A stretch of DNA of 17,684 nt from Chloroflexota bacterium (GTDB lineage: Bacteria; Chloroflexota; Dormibacteria; CF-121): NCBI GenBank assembly GCA_005889285.1, contig VBFF01000048.1:1-17684 (forward strand). The letters run 5' to 3'. The position numbers and the translations under genes were made by a program. Positions 8,115 through 15,402 of this stretch are shown here, piece by piece (position 1 is the first letter of the stretch; the number at the start of each line of letters is the position of its first letter). The notes beneath the pieces are model-generated. The model was not told the origin of the DNA. It worked only from the letters and a program-made list of their open reading frames with translations, and searched no databases.

Positions 8115-8132
8115 GGGCAACCCCTCGCTCCG

Positions 8133-8138
8133 CATAAT
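8133..8138 (+). promoter_or_regulatory. Candidate -10 element CATAAT for folE, at leaderless distance
   Basis: CATAAT is followed by six bases and then the folE ATG (8145). That would place transcription initiation at or next to the start codon. A GGAG two bases before the ATG is an alternative, poorly spaced ribosome site. No convincing -35 was seen. Confidence 0.35.
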
Positions 8139-8144
8139 GGAGCC

Positions 8145-8738
8145 ATGGCGCAAGCCGCCGACCACCCGAGCGACGTCGTTTCCATGGAGGCGCTGATCCG
8201 CCACCAGCTGGTGCTGCTCGGCGAGGATCCGTCGCGCGAAGGGCTTCGGGACACCCCCGAGCGGGTCAAGGAAAGCCTCGAGTTCCTTACCCGTGGCTAC
8301 CGCATGACACTGGAGGATGTCTTCGGCGGCGCCACCTTCACCGAAACCTATAAGGACATGGTGGTCGTCAAGGACATCGAGATGTACTCCCTCTGCGAGC
8401 ATCATCTGCTGCCGTTTTACGGCCGCGTGCATATCGGCTACATCCCCAGGGGGCGGCTGGTCGGTCTCAGCAAAATGCCCCGGCTGGTGGAGCTCTACAG
8501 CCGGCGGCTCCAGGTTCAGGAGCGGATGACACGCCAGATCGCCGAGTGCCTGCAGAAGTACCTGGAACCAGTGGGCGTAGGCGTGGTCATCGAGGCCGAT
8601 CACCTGTGCATGAAGATGCGCGGCGTGGAGAAGCAGAACAGCCGGGTCTTCACGAGCTGCGTGCTGGGCATCTTCCAGACCGATCCGAAGACCCGCGCCG
8701 AGTTCATGGGCCTGATCAAGGGCGTCCCCAACCTCTAA
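8145..8738 (+). CDS. folE: GTP cyclohydrolase I
   Basis: This enzyme (EC 3.5.4.16) converts GTP to 7,8-dihydroneopterin triphosphate, the first step to folate and other pterins. The 197 residues cover the full type I family. The zinc site is intact: Cys84 and His87 in [10 protein letters not shown] and Cys155 in [10 protein letters not shown], with the 71-residue spacing between the two cysteines seen in the E. coli and human enzymes. Other hallmarks are [18 protein letters not shown] (99-116), RLQVQERMT (121-129) and [11 protein letters not shown] (162-172). The ATG at 8145 gives a typical N-terminus. The gene is followed after 9 bp by a DUF72 gene. No other folate gene is visible, so the neighbourhood does not indicate which pterin product is needed. 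Confidence 0.98.
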   Translation: MAQAADHPSDVVSMEALIRHQLVLLGEDPSREGLRDTPERVKESLEFLTRGYRMTLEDVFGGATFTETYKDMVVVKDIEMYSLCEHHLLPFYGRVHIGYIPRGRLVGLSKMPRLVELYSRRLQVQERMTRQIAECLQKYLEPVGVGVVIEADHLCMKMRGVEKQNSRVFTSCVLGIFQTDPKTRAEFMGLIKGVPNL

Positions 8739-8747
8739 TACGGGGAC

Positions 8748-9467
8748 GTGCCCCAGTTCTTCGTCGGCACGTCGGGGTTTTCCTATGCAGGCTGGCGAGG
8801 ACGGTTCTATCCACGCCGCATCAAGTCGGCGGACATGCTGGGCTACTACGCCCAGCACCTCCCAACGGTCGAGGTCAACACCACTTTCTATCGGACGCAG
8901 CCGGAAGGGGTCATCGCCAGCTGGGTGGCACGCGTCCCGCCGGACTTCCGCTTCGCGGTCAAGGCCCACCGGCGCATCACGCACAACCGCCGCATGCCCA
9001 ATCTGGAGGAGGCGGTCCGGATGCTGGCGGAGGAGGCCAGGGCCTTTGGGGATCGGTTAGGCCCCGTCCTCTTTCAGCTGCCACCGACCGCGCCCTTCGA
9101 TGACGGTCGGATCGAACGGATCATGGCTCTGCTCCCGTCCCATTGGCGCGTCGCTTTCCAGTTCCGCCACCGCTCCTGGCACACACCGCAGGTCGCTGAC
9201 CTGCTGGAGCGATTGGGGGCTTCGCTCGTCCATGGCGATGGGGAGGAAGAGCCCGGGCCGGTCGGGCGTGGTGCGTTCATCTACCTGCGCCTGCGCCGCG
9301 ACACCTACTCCCCGCAGCGGCGCGCCGCCTGGGTGCGGCGGATTGCCGGGTACCTGACGGGTGGCCGTGACGTCTACGCCTACTTCAAGCACGAATCGCT
9401 GGGGCCGTTTTACGCGCAGCGGCTGGAGACGGCAATCCGAACATCTTTTCGGCGTCCCGCCGTATAA
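8748..9467 (+). CDS. DUF72 family protein
   Basis: This 239-residue member of the DUF72 (YecE-like) family is predicted to fold as a TIM barrel; the biochemical role of the family is not established. Family hallmarks are present in order: GTSGFSYAGWRGRFYP near the N-terminus, NTTFYR, FAVKAHRRITH, LGPVLFQLPP, FQFRHRSWH, and DVYAYFKHE close to the C-terminus. The start is a GTG at 8748, which places the conserved GTSG motif at residue 7, as usual. It lies 9 bp after folE, suggesting co-transcription, although TAATAC six bases before the GTG could be a leaderless -10. The last codons overlap a TATAAT that may be the promoter of ku. Confidence 0.93.
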   Translation: MPQFFVGTSGFSYAGWRGRFYPRRIKSADMLGYYAQHLPTVEVNTTFYRTQPEGVIASWVARVPPDFRFAVKAHRRITHNRRMPNLEEAVRMLAEEARAFGDRLGPVLFQLPPTAPFDDGRIERIMALLPSHWRVAFQFRHRSWHTPQVADLLERLGASLVHGDGEEEPGPVGRGAFIYLRLRRDTYSPQRRAAWVRRIAGYLTGGRDVYAYFKHESLGPFYAQRLETAIRTSFRRPAV

Positions 9468-9468
9468 T
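9463..9468 (+). promoter_or_regulatory. Consensus -10 TATAAT upstream of ku
   Basis: A perfect TATAAT overlaps the DUF72 stop codon and lies 32 bp before the ku ATG. Initiation about 7 bp downstream would give a short leader containing the AAAGGAG ribosome site at 9485-9491 (9-nt spacing). The -35 region is weak. This suggests ku can be transcribed independently of the upstream genes. Confidence 0.45.
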
Positions 9469-9500
9469 CCGGGCAACCCAGCGAAAAGGAGACCAGTTAA

Positions 9501-10382
9501 ATGGCCCGGTCCATGTGGCGGGGCGCGATCAGCTTCGGGATGGTGGCGATCCCGGTCCGCATGTACCTCGCCACCGAGGCACACAGCGCCGTGTCCTTCC
9601 GACAGCTGTGCCCCCATTGCCAGCTCCCCATCAAACAGCAGCGGCATTGCCCGACCGATGACCACGTGGTGGCGTTCAACGAGGTGCTCAAGGGCTACGA
9701 GGTCGGAAAGAATCAGTTCGTCTTGATCGACGAGGAGGACCTCGATAAGCTCCCGCTCAAGACCACCAGGACGATCGACATCGTCGAATTCGTCGAGCGT
9801 ACCGAAGTGCCGCTTGGCCTGTACATCAAATCGGCTTACTACCTGGAGCCCGAGGATGTCGGGGTCAAGCCCTTCTACCTGCTCAAGCGCGCCCTCGAAG
9901 ACACGAATAAGGTGGCCGTCGCGAAGATTGCCTTGCGCGACCGCGAGCATCTGTCCCTGATCCAGGTCGAGGGCAATACGCTCCTCTGCAACACGCTGAA
10001 TTGGCCGGACGAGATCCGATCCACCGAGGAACTGAACCTCCCGCAGAACGTCAAGATCAGCGACAAAGAGGTCAAGATGGCGACCTCGCTGATCGATAAC
10101 CTGACGGACACGTTCCAGCCGGAGCGCTACACCGATGACTACAAGGCCGCCTTCCAGCAGATCGTCGATCAAAAGATGAAGGGCCTCAAGGTGGTAGCCC
10201 CGGCCGCCGCGCAGGAGCCCCGCGTCATGGATCTGATGGCGGCGCTGAAAGCATCGGTGGAGGCGACCAAGCAGGGGAAGAAGAAGCCGGCCGAGAAGCC
10301 TGCCGCGAGTCGCGCGGCCAAGGTCAAGGTGGCGGCGAAAACTTCAGCGGCCCGTCCGGCCGCGCGACGTCGCACGGCCTGA
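9501..10382 (+). CDS. ku: Bacterial Ku, DNA end-binding protein of non-homologous end joining
   Basis: Ku forms a homodimeric ring on DNA double-strand ends and recruits the ligase for non-homologous end joining. The 293 residues begin with MARSMWRGAISFGMVAIPV, the family's N-terminal signature, and continue with FRQLCPHC/HCPTDD (34-54), a Cys-containing segment common in bacterial Ku. The KTTRTIDIVEFVE and YYLEPE motifs of the ring, and ALRDREHLSLIQVEG, follow. The core ends near residue 240; after about 255 there is a Lys/Ala/Pro/Arg-rich tail ending in ARRRTA. Basic C-terminal tails are known in some bacterial Ku proteins and contribute to DNA binding. The start has a strong ribosome site (AAAGGAG, 9 nt). 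A ligase-fold gene follows after 24 bp, the classic partnership, but that partner lacks catalytic residues. Confidence 0.97.
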   Translation: MARSMWRGAISFGMVAIPVRMYLATEAHSAVSFRQLCPHCQLPIKQQRHCPTDDHVVAFNEVLKGYEVGKNQFVLIDEEDLDKLPLKTTRTIDIVEFVERTEVPLGLYIKSAYYLEPEDVGVKPFYLLKRALEDTNKVAVAKIALRDREHLSLIQVEGNTLLCNTLNWPDEIRSTEELNLPQNVKISDKEVKMATSLIDNLTDTFQPERYTDDYKAAFQQIVDQKMKGLKVVAPAAAQEPRVMDLMAALKASVEATKQGKKKPAEKPAASRAAKVKVAAKTSAARPAARRRTA

Positions 10383-10392
10383 CCTGGCGTAG

Positions 10393-10398
10393 TACAGT
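10393..10398 (+). promoter_or_regulatory. TACAGT, candidate -10 element upstream of the ligase-fold gene
   Basis: TACAGT lies 8 bp before the GTG start at 10407. The same hexamer occurs 6 bp before the next operon's GTG start (11471-11476). No ribosome site is visible before 10407, which would suit a leaderless transcript. No -35 was recognised. Confidence 0.3.
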
Positions 10399-10406
10399 CC
10401 GCTAGA

Positions 10407-11465
10407 GTGCCGGCGCGGTCCCAAACGGTTGAGCTCGACTTGCCTTTCCAGCGCGCCCTGCCGGATCGGTTGCGCCCCATGCTCCCCATGCCGGCCGCCG
10501 GGCCCTTCGACTCTCAGGACTACGCGTTCGAAGTGTCCTGGGATGGCGTTCGGGCTTTGGCGTCGATCGATGGGGGGCAGGTTCGACTCTGGGGCCGCGA
10601 CCTCCGCGACCTCACCGGCCGCTATCCAGAAGTCCAGGCGCTCGCCGCACTGGCGCCGCCGGAAACGATCGTCGATGGCGAACTGATCGTGACGGACGCC
10701 GCCGGCCGCCCCGACGGCGTGGCGCTCGAGGCGCGTCAGCAGGCGCTGCGTCCCGAAACCATCGCCCGCGCGGCCGCCGCGCACCCGGCAACGTATGTCG
10801 TCTATGACCTGCTCTACATGCGCGGCAAGTCGCTCATGAAGGAACCATTGGTCCGTCGCCGGCCGAAGGTGTATCAGTCGATTGCCTCGAGCGGGCGCAT
10901 CTACGTCGTCGAGCCAGTTGCGAAGGACGGCCTCGCCTTCTTCGAGGCGGCCAAGGAGAACGGGCTGGGCGGCGTGGTCGCCAAGCGCTTCGACAGTCCC
11001 TACCGCGCTGGTCAGCGCCACCCGGACTGGCTCCTGATCGAAGCCGCCCGACGCCAGGACTTTGCCGTCGTCGGCTTCATTCCGGAGGCGGGCGAGCACC
11101 TGTTGGAGGCACTGATCGTGGCCGCCTACGACGGCCGGCACTTCCAGCCGGCGGGCCGGGTCGTGGGTGGCTTCGATACGGACGCGTCGCGGCGTATACG
11201 AAAGATGCTCGACGGCCTCCCCGGCGCGTCGCCCCCCGATGACCCTCGCTGGTCGGATGACCGGATCTGCTGGATCGAGCCTCGTATCGTCGTGGCCGTC
11301 AAGTTCAGTGAATGGGACCGCAACGGGCAGTTGCGCTTCCCGATCTTCAGCGGATTGCGGCCCGAGGTCTCCCCGCAGGAGTGCGTCCGCACCGCCATGG
11401 TCGAGCCGCCGGAACCGGCCCGCCCCCGCCAGGTCGACATCCAGCTGCCGCGCCTCCTCATCTAA
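10407..11465 (+). CDS. ATP-dependent DNA ligase-fold protein (LigD/LigC-like) with degenerate active site, Ku partner
   Basis: The 352 residues align by eye along the whole catalytic core of Ku-associated ATP-dependent ligases: RPMLPMPA (23-30), motif I region FEVSWDGVRAL (41-51), motif III VDGELIV (89-95), VVYDLLYMRG (131-140), motif IV region LGGVVAKRFDSPYR (187-200), motif V region DWLLIEA (207-213), and an OB-fold with VKFSEWDRNGQLRFPIFSGLR (298-318). The nucleotide-pocket residues are altered. The adenylated Lys of KxDG is Ser44 (codon TCC), the motif IV Glu is Gly188, both motif V lysines are Leu210 and Glu212, and motif VI ends in PEV rather than xDK. The frame is unbroken and the fold residues are kept, so this is not simple decay. 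Family knowledge says these lysines are essential, so ligase activity is not expected. A scaffold or DNA-end-binding role with Ku is inference. Confidence 0.85.
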   Translation: MPARSQTVELDLPFQRALPDRLRPMLPMPAAGPFDSQDYAFEVSWDGVRALASIDGGQVRLWGRDLRDLTGRYPEVQALAALAPPETIVDGELIVTDAAGRPDGVALEARQQALRPETIARAAAAHPATYVVYDLLYMRGKSLMKEPLVRRRPKVYQSIASSGRIYVVEPVAKDGLAFFEAAKENGLGGVVAKRFDSPYRAGQRHPDWLLIEAARRQDFAVVGFIPEAGEHLLEALIVAAYDGRHFQPAGRVVGGFDTDASRRIRKMLDGLPGASPPDDPRWSDDRICWIEPRIVVAVKFSEWDRNGQLRFPIFSGLRPEVSPQECVRTAMVEPPEPARPRQVDIQLPRLLI

Positions 11466-11470
11466 GTTCG

Positions 11471-11476
11471 TACAGT
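11471..11476 (+). promoter_or_regulatory. TACAGT, candidate -10 element at leaderless distance before the hydroxylase operon
   Basis: TACAGT is followed by six bases (AGGAGC) and the GTG start at 11483. It could be the -10 of a leaderless transcript for the three-gene operon. The AGGAG one base before the GTG is the competing explanation as a closely spaced ribosome site. Confidence 0.35.
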
Positions 11477-11482
11477 AGGAGC

Positions 11483-11971
11483 GTGCCGATCGCGGACCGG
11501 GTCGCCGTGCGCCTGCGCGTCAACGGCGAAGAGATGGCCGTCATGGTGGCGCCCTACAAAACGTTGCTGGAAGTCCTGCGCGAGGACCTGGGACTGACAG
11601 GCACCAAGCACGGCTGCGAGCTGGGTGAGTGCTCCACCTGCGGTGTGCTCGTCGACGGCCGGCCGTACCTCTCCTGCCTTGCCATGCCGCTCGACCTCGA
11701 GGGGCGCGAGATCACGACGGTCGAAGGGATGGCGCATGGGAGTGACCCGGATCCTCTCCAGGTCGCGTTTGCCGAATTGGGGGCCGCGCAATGTGGGTAT
11801 TGCACGCCGGCGATGCTGCTCACCGCCAGGGCGCTGCTCGACCGTGACCCGCACCCAACGCGCGACGCGATCAAGGAAGCGCTTTCCGGCGTGCTCTGCC
11901 GCTGTACTGGTTACCTCAAGATCTTCGAGGCCGTCGAGCTGGCGGCGTCGAGAGGCAGGCGCCATGGCTGA
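11483..11971 (+). CDS. Molybdenum hydroxylase, [2Fe-2S] subunit (HcrC/CoxS-like)
   Basis: This small iron-sulfur subunit of a xanthine-oxidase-family enzyme passes electrons between the molybdenum centre and the flavin subunit. The 162 residues hold both clusters. The plant-ferredoxin-type N-terminal cluster uses Cys45, Cys50, Cys53 and Cys65 (GCELGECSTCG...LSC). The helical C-terminal cluster uses Cys104, Cys107, Cys139 and Cys141 (CGYCTPAM...CRCTGY). The frame is open further upstream, but the GTG at 11483 is chosen because it follows AGGAG, clears the ligase gene and puts the first beta strand (VRLRVNGEE) at residue 9. The stop overlaps the start of the large subunit by 8 nt, indicating an operon in the order small, large, medium. 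Subunit type is certain; the substrate depends on the other subunits. Confidence 0.95.
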   Translation: MPIADRVAVRLRVNGEEMAVMVAPYKTLLEVLREDLGLTGTKHGCELGECSTCGVLVDGRPYLSCLAMPLDLEGREITTVEGMAHGSDPDPLQVAFAELGAAQCGYCTPAMLLTARALLDRDPHPTRDAIKEALSGVLCRCTGYLKIFEAVELAASRGRRHG

Positions 11972-14318
11972 CGAGCTCGCTATCGTCGGCAAGTCGTTGA
12001 CCAAGCCTGACGCCTTCGCCAAGGTGAGCGGGCAAACGAGGTTTGCCGATGACCTCGCCCTGCCCCGGATGCTCTTCGGGCGGATCCTCCGCAGCCCGCA
12101 CCCACACGCACGGATCGTGGGCGTCGACACCAGCCGGGCTCGCGCGCTACCCGGTGTGCTGGCGGTGCTGACCGGCGACGACCTCCCCATCAAGTTCGGC
12201 ATCCTGCCGGTGAGCCAGGACGAGGAGGCACTCGCGCGCGAAAAGGTCCGCTATGTCGGCGATCCGGTTGCGGCGGTGGCGGCCACCGACGAGTGGATTG
12301 CCGACGAGGCGCTCGACCTGATCGAAGTGGAATTCACTCAGCTTCCGCCCATCATGTCGATCGAGCAGGCGATTGCCGCCGATGCCGAGCCCATCCACGG
12401 CGCCTCGAATGTGCACAAGGCGGTGGCGCTTGAGTTCGGCGACACCGACGAGGCCATGCGCGCGGCGCAGCACGTCCGCGAAGATGTCGTCTTCTTCGAA
12501 GGCAACACGCATCTGCCGATGGAGCAGCACGCGGCTCTCGCCCAATACGGGGCGGACGGCAAGCTCACGCTCTGGACGTCGTCGCAAACCCCGCATTACG
12601 TGCACCGCGCCCTGGGCAAGGTGCTCGAGCTGCCGATGAGCCGTATCCGCGTGATCGCGACGCCGAACGGCGGCGGCTTCGGGGGCAAAAGCGACATCTT
12701 CTCGCACGAGCTGGTGGCCGCCCGGCTCGCCATCGTCACCGGGCGGCCGGTGAAGATCACGCTCACCCGCGAGGAGGTCTTCTACGCACACCGCGGACGC
12801 CACCCCGTGCTGATGAGGGTCAAGACGGGTCTCACGAGAGACGGCCGCATCACGGCCATGCAGTTTCGCAGCTTCCTCGATGGCGGCGGCTATGGGAGCT
12901 ACGGCGTGGCCAGCACCTACTACACCGGCGCCCTGCAGGCGACCACCTACGCGATCCCCCGCTATCGATTCGAAGCCCTCCGGGTGTTCACGAATAAGCC
13001 GCCCTGTGGGCCCAAGCGAGGCCATGGCACCCCGCAGCCCCGCTTTGCCCTGGAGACGCATTTCGACAAGGTTGCGGAAGAGCTCGGTCTCGATCCGGTC
13101 GAGCTGCGGCTGCGCAACCTGCCTCGTCCGGACTCGCGCACGGTCAACTGGCTGCGCATCACCAGCTGCGGGCTTGAGGCCTGCATTAATAAGGTTGTCG
13201 AAGGTTCGGGATTCCTCGAGCGGCGTCGCTCCATGCCACGCGGCCGCGGTCTCGGCTTCGCGGTGAGCTCGTACCTGAGCGGGGCCGGAACCGCCATCTA
13301 CTGGAACGACATGCCACACTCCGAGGTTCAACTCAAGCTGGACCGCAACGGTGGCGTGGCCTTGCTCTGCGGCGCGATCGACATCGGCCAGGGGTCCGAC
13401 CACATCCTGGCCGCGATCGTCGCCGAGGTTCTCGGGGTGGCGCTGGAGGACATCCAGCTCACCACTGCCGACACCGACCTGACGCCGATCGACCTGGGGA
13501 GCTACTCGTCGCGGGTCACCTTCATGGCCGGCAACGCCGCCAAGGCGGCGGCCGAGAAGGTGCGAGCTCAACTCTTCGAAGCGGTGGCGAGGGCGCTGCC
13601 ATGCGATGTGGACGACCTGGTCGCTCGCGACCGCCGGATCGTTCGCCGAAACCGACCGGAGGAAGGCGTGTCCTTCACGCAGGCGGTCCAGCTCGTCGAG
13701 GCAGGGGGCGGTGTGGTCACCGCCACCGGCAGTTACACCCCGCCCAAGCTTGCCGGCCCCTACAAGGGATCGGGTGTCGGTCCCAGCCCGGCCTACTCGT
13801 TCTCCGCGGCGGTCGTCGAAGTCGACTGCGATGTCAGCACCGGCGAGGTCCGCGTCCCCGAGGTCTGGATCGCCCACGATATCGGGCGCGCCATCAACCC
13901 GGTGCTGGTCGAAGGCCAGGTCGAGGGGAGCGTCTACATGGCGCTGGGGGAAGCGCTGATGGAGGAGCAGACGTTCCGCCTCGGGTTGCACAAGTTCCCC
14001 TCGCTGCTCGAGTACAAGAGTCCGACCGCGCTCGAGGCGCCGGTGATGCACACCTACCTGGTCGAGACGATCGATCGCGAAGGACCCTTCGGGGCCAAGG
14101 AGGCGGGACAGGGTCCGCTGCTGCCAGTCATCCCGGCGGTGGCGAACGCCGTCTACAACGCGCTGGGCGTCCGCATCGACGAGATCCCGATCACGCCCGA
14201 CAAGGTCCTCAAGGCGATGGCGGACAGGAGCAAGCGGGTCGGGCCGGCGTCGACGCCCGCCTTCGAGTTCCCGCCGCTGATCAAGGCCGAGATCCCCGAG
14301 GAGTGGAAGGGCAAGTAG
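11964..14318 (+). CDS. Molybdenum hydroxylase, molybdopterin-binding large subunit (4-hydroxybenzoyl-CoA reductase alpha-like)
   Basis: This 784-residue catalytic subunit of the xanthine-oxidase family binds the Mo-pterin cofactor. Hallmarks: MEQHAALA (186-193), GGGFGGKSD (236-244), a loop PPCGPKRGHGTPQPRFALE (346-364), the IDIGQGSDH segment (472-480), LGSYSSRVTFMAGNA (511-525) and AKEAGQGPLLP (711-721) with the conserved active-site Glu713. The loop at 346-364 lacks the AYxCSFR signature of form I CO dehydrogenase; the KRGHGTPQPRF form is one I associate with the 4-hydroxybenzoyl-CoA reductase alpha group. The ATG at 11964 overlaps the small-subunit stop; a longer frame back to 11625 lies inside that gene and is rejected. 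The medium-subunit GTG follows the stop directly. The exact substrate is not proven. Confidence 0.92.
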   Translation: MADELAIVGKSLTKPDAFAKVSGQTRFADDLALPRMLFGRILRSPHPHARIVGVDTSRARALPGVLAVLTGDDLPIKFGILPVSQDEEALAREKVRYVGDPVAAVAATDEWIADEALDLIEVEFTQLPPIMSIEQAIAADAEPIHGASNVHKAVALEFGDTDEAMRAAQHVREDVVFFEGNTHLPMEQHAALAQYGADGKLTLWTSSQTPHYVHRALGKVLELPMSRIRVIATPNGGGFGGKSDIFSHELVAARLAIVTGRPVKITLTREEVFYAHRGRHPVLMRVKTGLTRDGRITAMQFRSFLDGGGYGSYGVASTYYTGALQATTYAIPRYRFEALRVFTNKPPCGPKRGHGTPQPRFALETHFDKVAEELGLDPVELRLRNLPRPDSRTVNWLRITSCGLEACINKVVEGSGFLERRRSMPRGRGLGFAVSSYLSGAGTAIYWNDMPHSEVQLKLDRNGGVALLCGAIDIGQGSDHILAAIVAEVLGVALEDIQLTTADTDLTPIDLGSYSSRVTFMAGNAAKAAAEKVRAQLFEAVARALPCDVDDLVARDRRIVRRNRPEEGVSFTQAVQLVEAGGGVVTATGSYTPPKLAGPYKGSGVGPSPAYSFSAAVVEVDCDVSTGEVRVPEVWIAHDIGRAINPVLVEGQVEGSVYMALGEALMEEQTFRLGLHKFPSLLEYKSPTALEAPVMHTYLVETIDREGPFGAKEAGQGPLLPVIPAVANAVYNALGVRIDEIPITPDKVLKAMADRSKRVGPASTPAFEFPPLIKAEIPEEWKGK

Positions 14319-15350
14319 GTGCTGCGCCTGCCACGACTCGACTACCTGCGTCCGCGATCCATCGCGGAGGCGACGGAGCTGGCCGCGAAAAACCCGGGCG
14401 CCATGTTCATCGCCGGCGGGACCGACCTGGTGCCCAACCTAAAACGCCGCCAGTTCGATGCCACCGCATTGATCAGCCTCAACGTGCTGCCGGATACACG
14501 GCGGATCGAGGGCGACGCCAGCCGCGGTGTAACCATCGGCGCCGGTGCCACGCTCGATGAGCTCGCGCAGCACGAGGCGCTTGCGGGTCCCTTCCGCGCC
14601 CTGGGCCAGGCGTGCGGATCCGTTTCCACACCCCAGGTCCGCACCATGGGGACGCTCGGCGGCAACCTGCTGGTCGACCCGCGCTGCAACTACTACAACC
14701 AGACGTATTCCTGGCGGAAGGCGGTTGGCTTCTGCCTGAAGAAGGATGGCGACATTTGCCTGGTGGCGCGCAGCTCGCCGCGCTGCTGGGCGGTGTCATC
14801 GTCGGACAGCGCGCCGGCGGCACTGGCCCTCAACGCCGAGGTCACCCTCCAGGGTATGGAGGGTACGCGCCGCCTGGCGGCCGCTGCGCTCTACCGGGAC
14901 GATGGGATCGCGTACACGACCAAGCGAGCCGACGAGGTCATCACCGCGGTGCACCTCCCCGCCTCTCGCGGCCGGATGACGAGCGCCTACTGGAAACTCC
15001 GCCGCCGGCCGGCCTTTGACTTTCCGATCCTCGGCGTGGCAGTCGCGATCACCTGGGATGAGGGCGCGGTGCGCGCGGCTCGTGGTGCGCTGGGCGCCGT
15101 GGGTTCGCACCCCGTCGATATCACCTCGTTCCTCGCGCCACTGCAGGGCACCCGCCCGACCGAGGACCTGATCACGGAGGTCGCCCAGGCAGCTGACAAA
15201 CCCTCGCGGCCGCTCGACAACACGGACCTCAGTCATTACTGGCGCAAGCGGATGACAAAGGTCTATATCGAGCGGGCGTTGCGAGACGCCTGCGGATTCG
15301 AGCCGCTTGCTGGGAGATTGACGGCACAGGTCCGGGGCGGCGCCAGGTAA
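14319..15350 (+). CDS. Molybdenum hydroxylase, FAD subunit with extra [4Fe-4S] motif (4-hydroxybenzoyl-CoA reductase beta-like)
   Basis: This 343-residue flavoprotein subunit completes the three-subunit enzyme. FAD-binding motifs are FIAGGTDLVPN (30-40) and MGTLGGNLLVDPRC (110-123). Between them and the C-terminal domain lies an insert with four cysteines: Cys123, Cys139, Cys147 and Cys156. Their spacing of 16, 8 and 9 matches the ligands I recall for the extra [4Fe-4S] cluster in Thauera aromatica HcrB (Cys122, 138, 146, 155). The flanking text (CNYYNQ, GDICLVA, SSPRCWAVSSSDSAP) also resembles HcrB. Ordinary CoxM proteins lack this insert. The GTG start directly follows the large-subunit stop, so translation is probably coupled. 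Reduction of an aromatic-CoA ring substituent is known for HcrB relatives; here the reaction is inferred and could run as a hydroxylation on another aromatic or heterocycle. Confidence 0.93.
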   Translation: MLRLPRLDYLRPRSIAEATELAAKNPGAMFIAGGTDLVPNLKRRQFDATALISLNVLPDTRRIEGDASRGVTIGAGATLDELAQHEALAGPFRALGQACGSVSTPQVRTMGTLGGNLLVDPRCNYYNQTYSWRKAVGFCLKKDGDICLVARSSPRCWAVSSSDSAPAALALNAEVTLQGMEGTRRLAAAALYRDDGIAYTTKRADEVITAVHLPASRGRMTSAYWKLRRRPAFDFPILGVAVAITWDEGAVRAARGALGAVGSHPVDITSFLAPLQGTRPTEDLITEVAQAADKPSRPLDNTDLSHYWRKRMTKVYIERALRDACGFEPLAGRLTAQVRGGAR

Positions 15351-15389
15351 CGCTCCGTCCACTCCGTGAGTCCGGTGCGGTCTTTGCGT

Positions 15390-15395
15390 TATAGA
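15390..15395 (+). promoter_or_regulatory. TATAGA, candidate -10 element before the small lipoprotein gene
   Basis: TATAGA lies 7 bp before the ATG at 15403. GAGAG further on could instead be a weak ribosome site. It is one of several TAnnnT-like hexamers at this distance from start codons in the plus-strand block. Confidence 0.3.
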
Positions 15396-15402
15396 GAGTG
15401 CA

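Noticed and set aside
7326..8984. Long open frame of 552 codons on the minus strand, antisense to the peptidase and folE genes
   Set aside because: It mirrors the strong coding frames on the plus strand, has no recognisable domain and is rich in His/Asp/Arg as expected of antisense GC-rich coding DNA.
12147..14051. Open frame of 634 codons antisense to the hydroxylase large subunit
   Set aside because: The plus-strand protein is unmistakable; the antisense reading has no domain and antisense-like composition.
11483..15350. Aerobic CO dehydrogenase (coxSLM)
   Set aside because: The large subunit lacks the AYxCSFR loop and the FAD subunit carries the HcrB-type four-cysteine insert.
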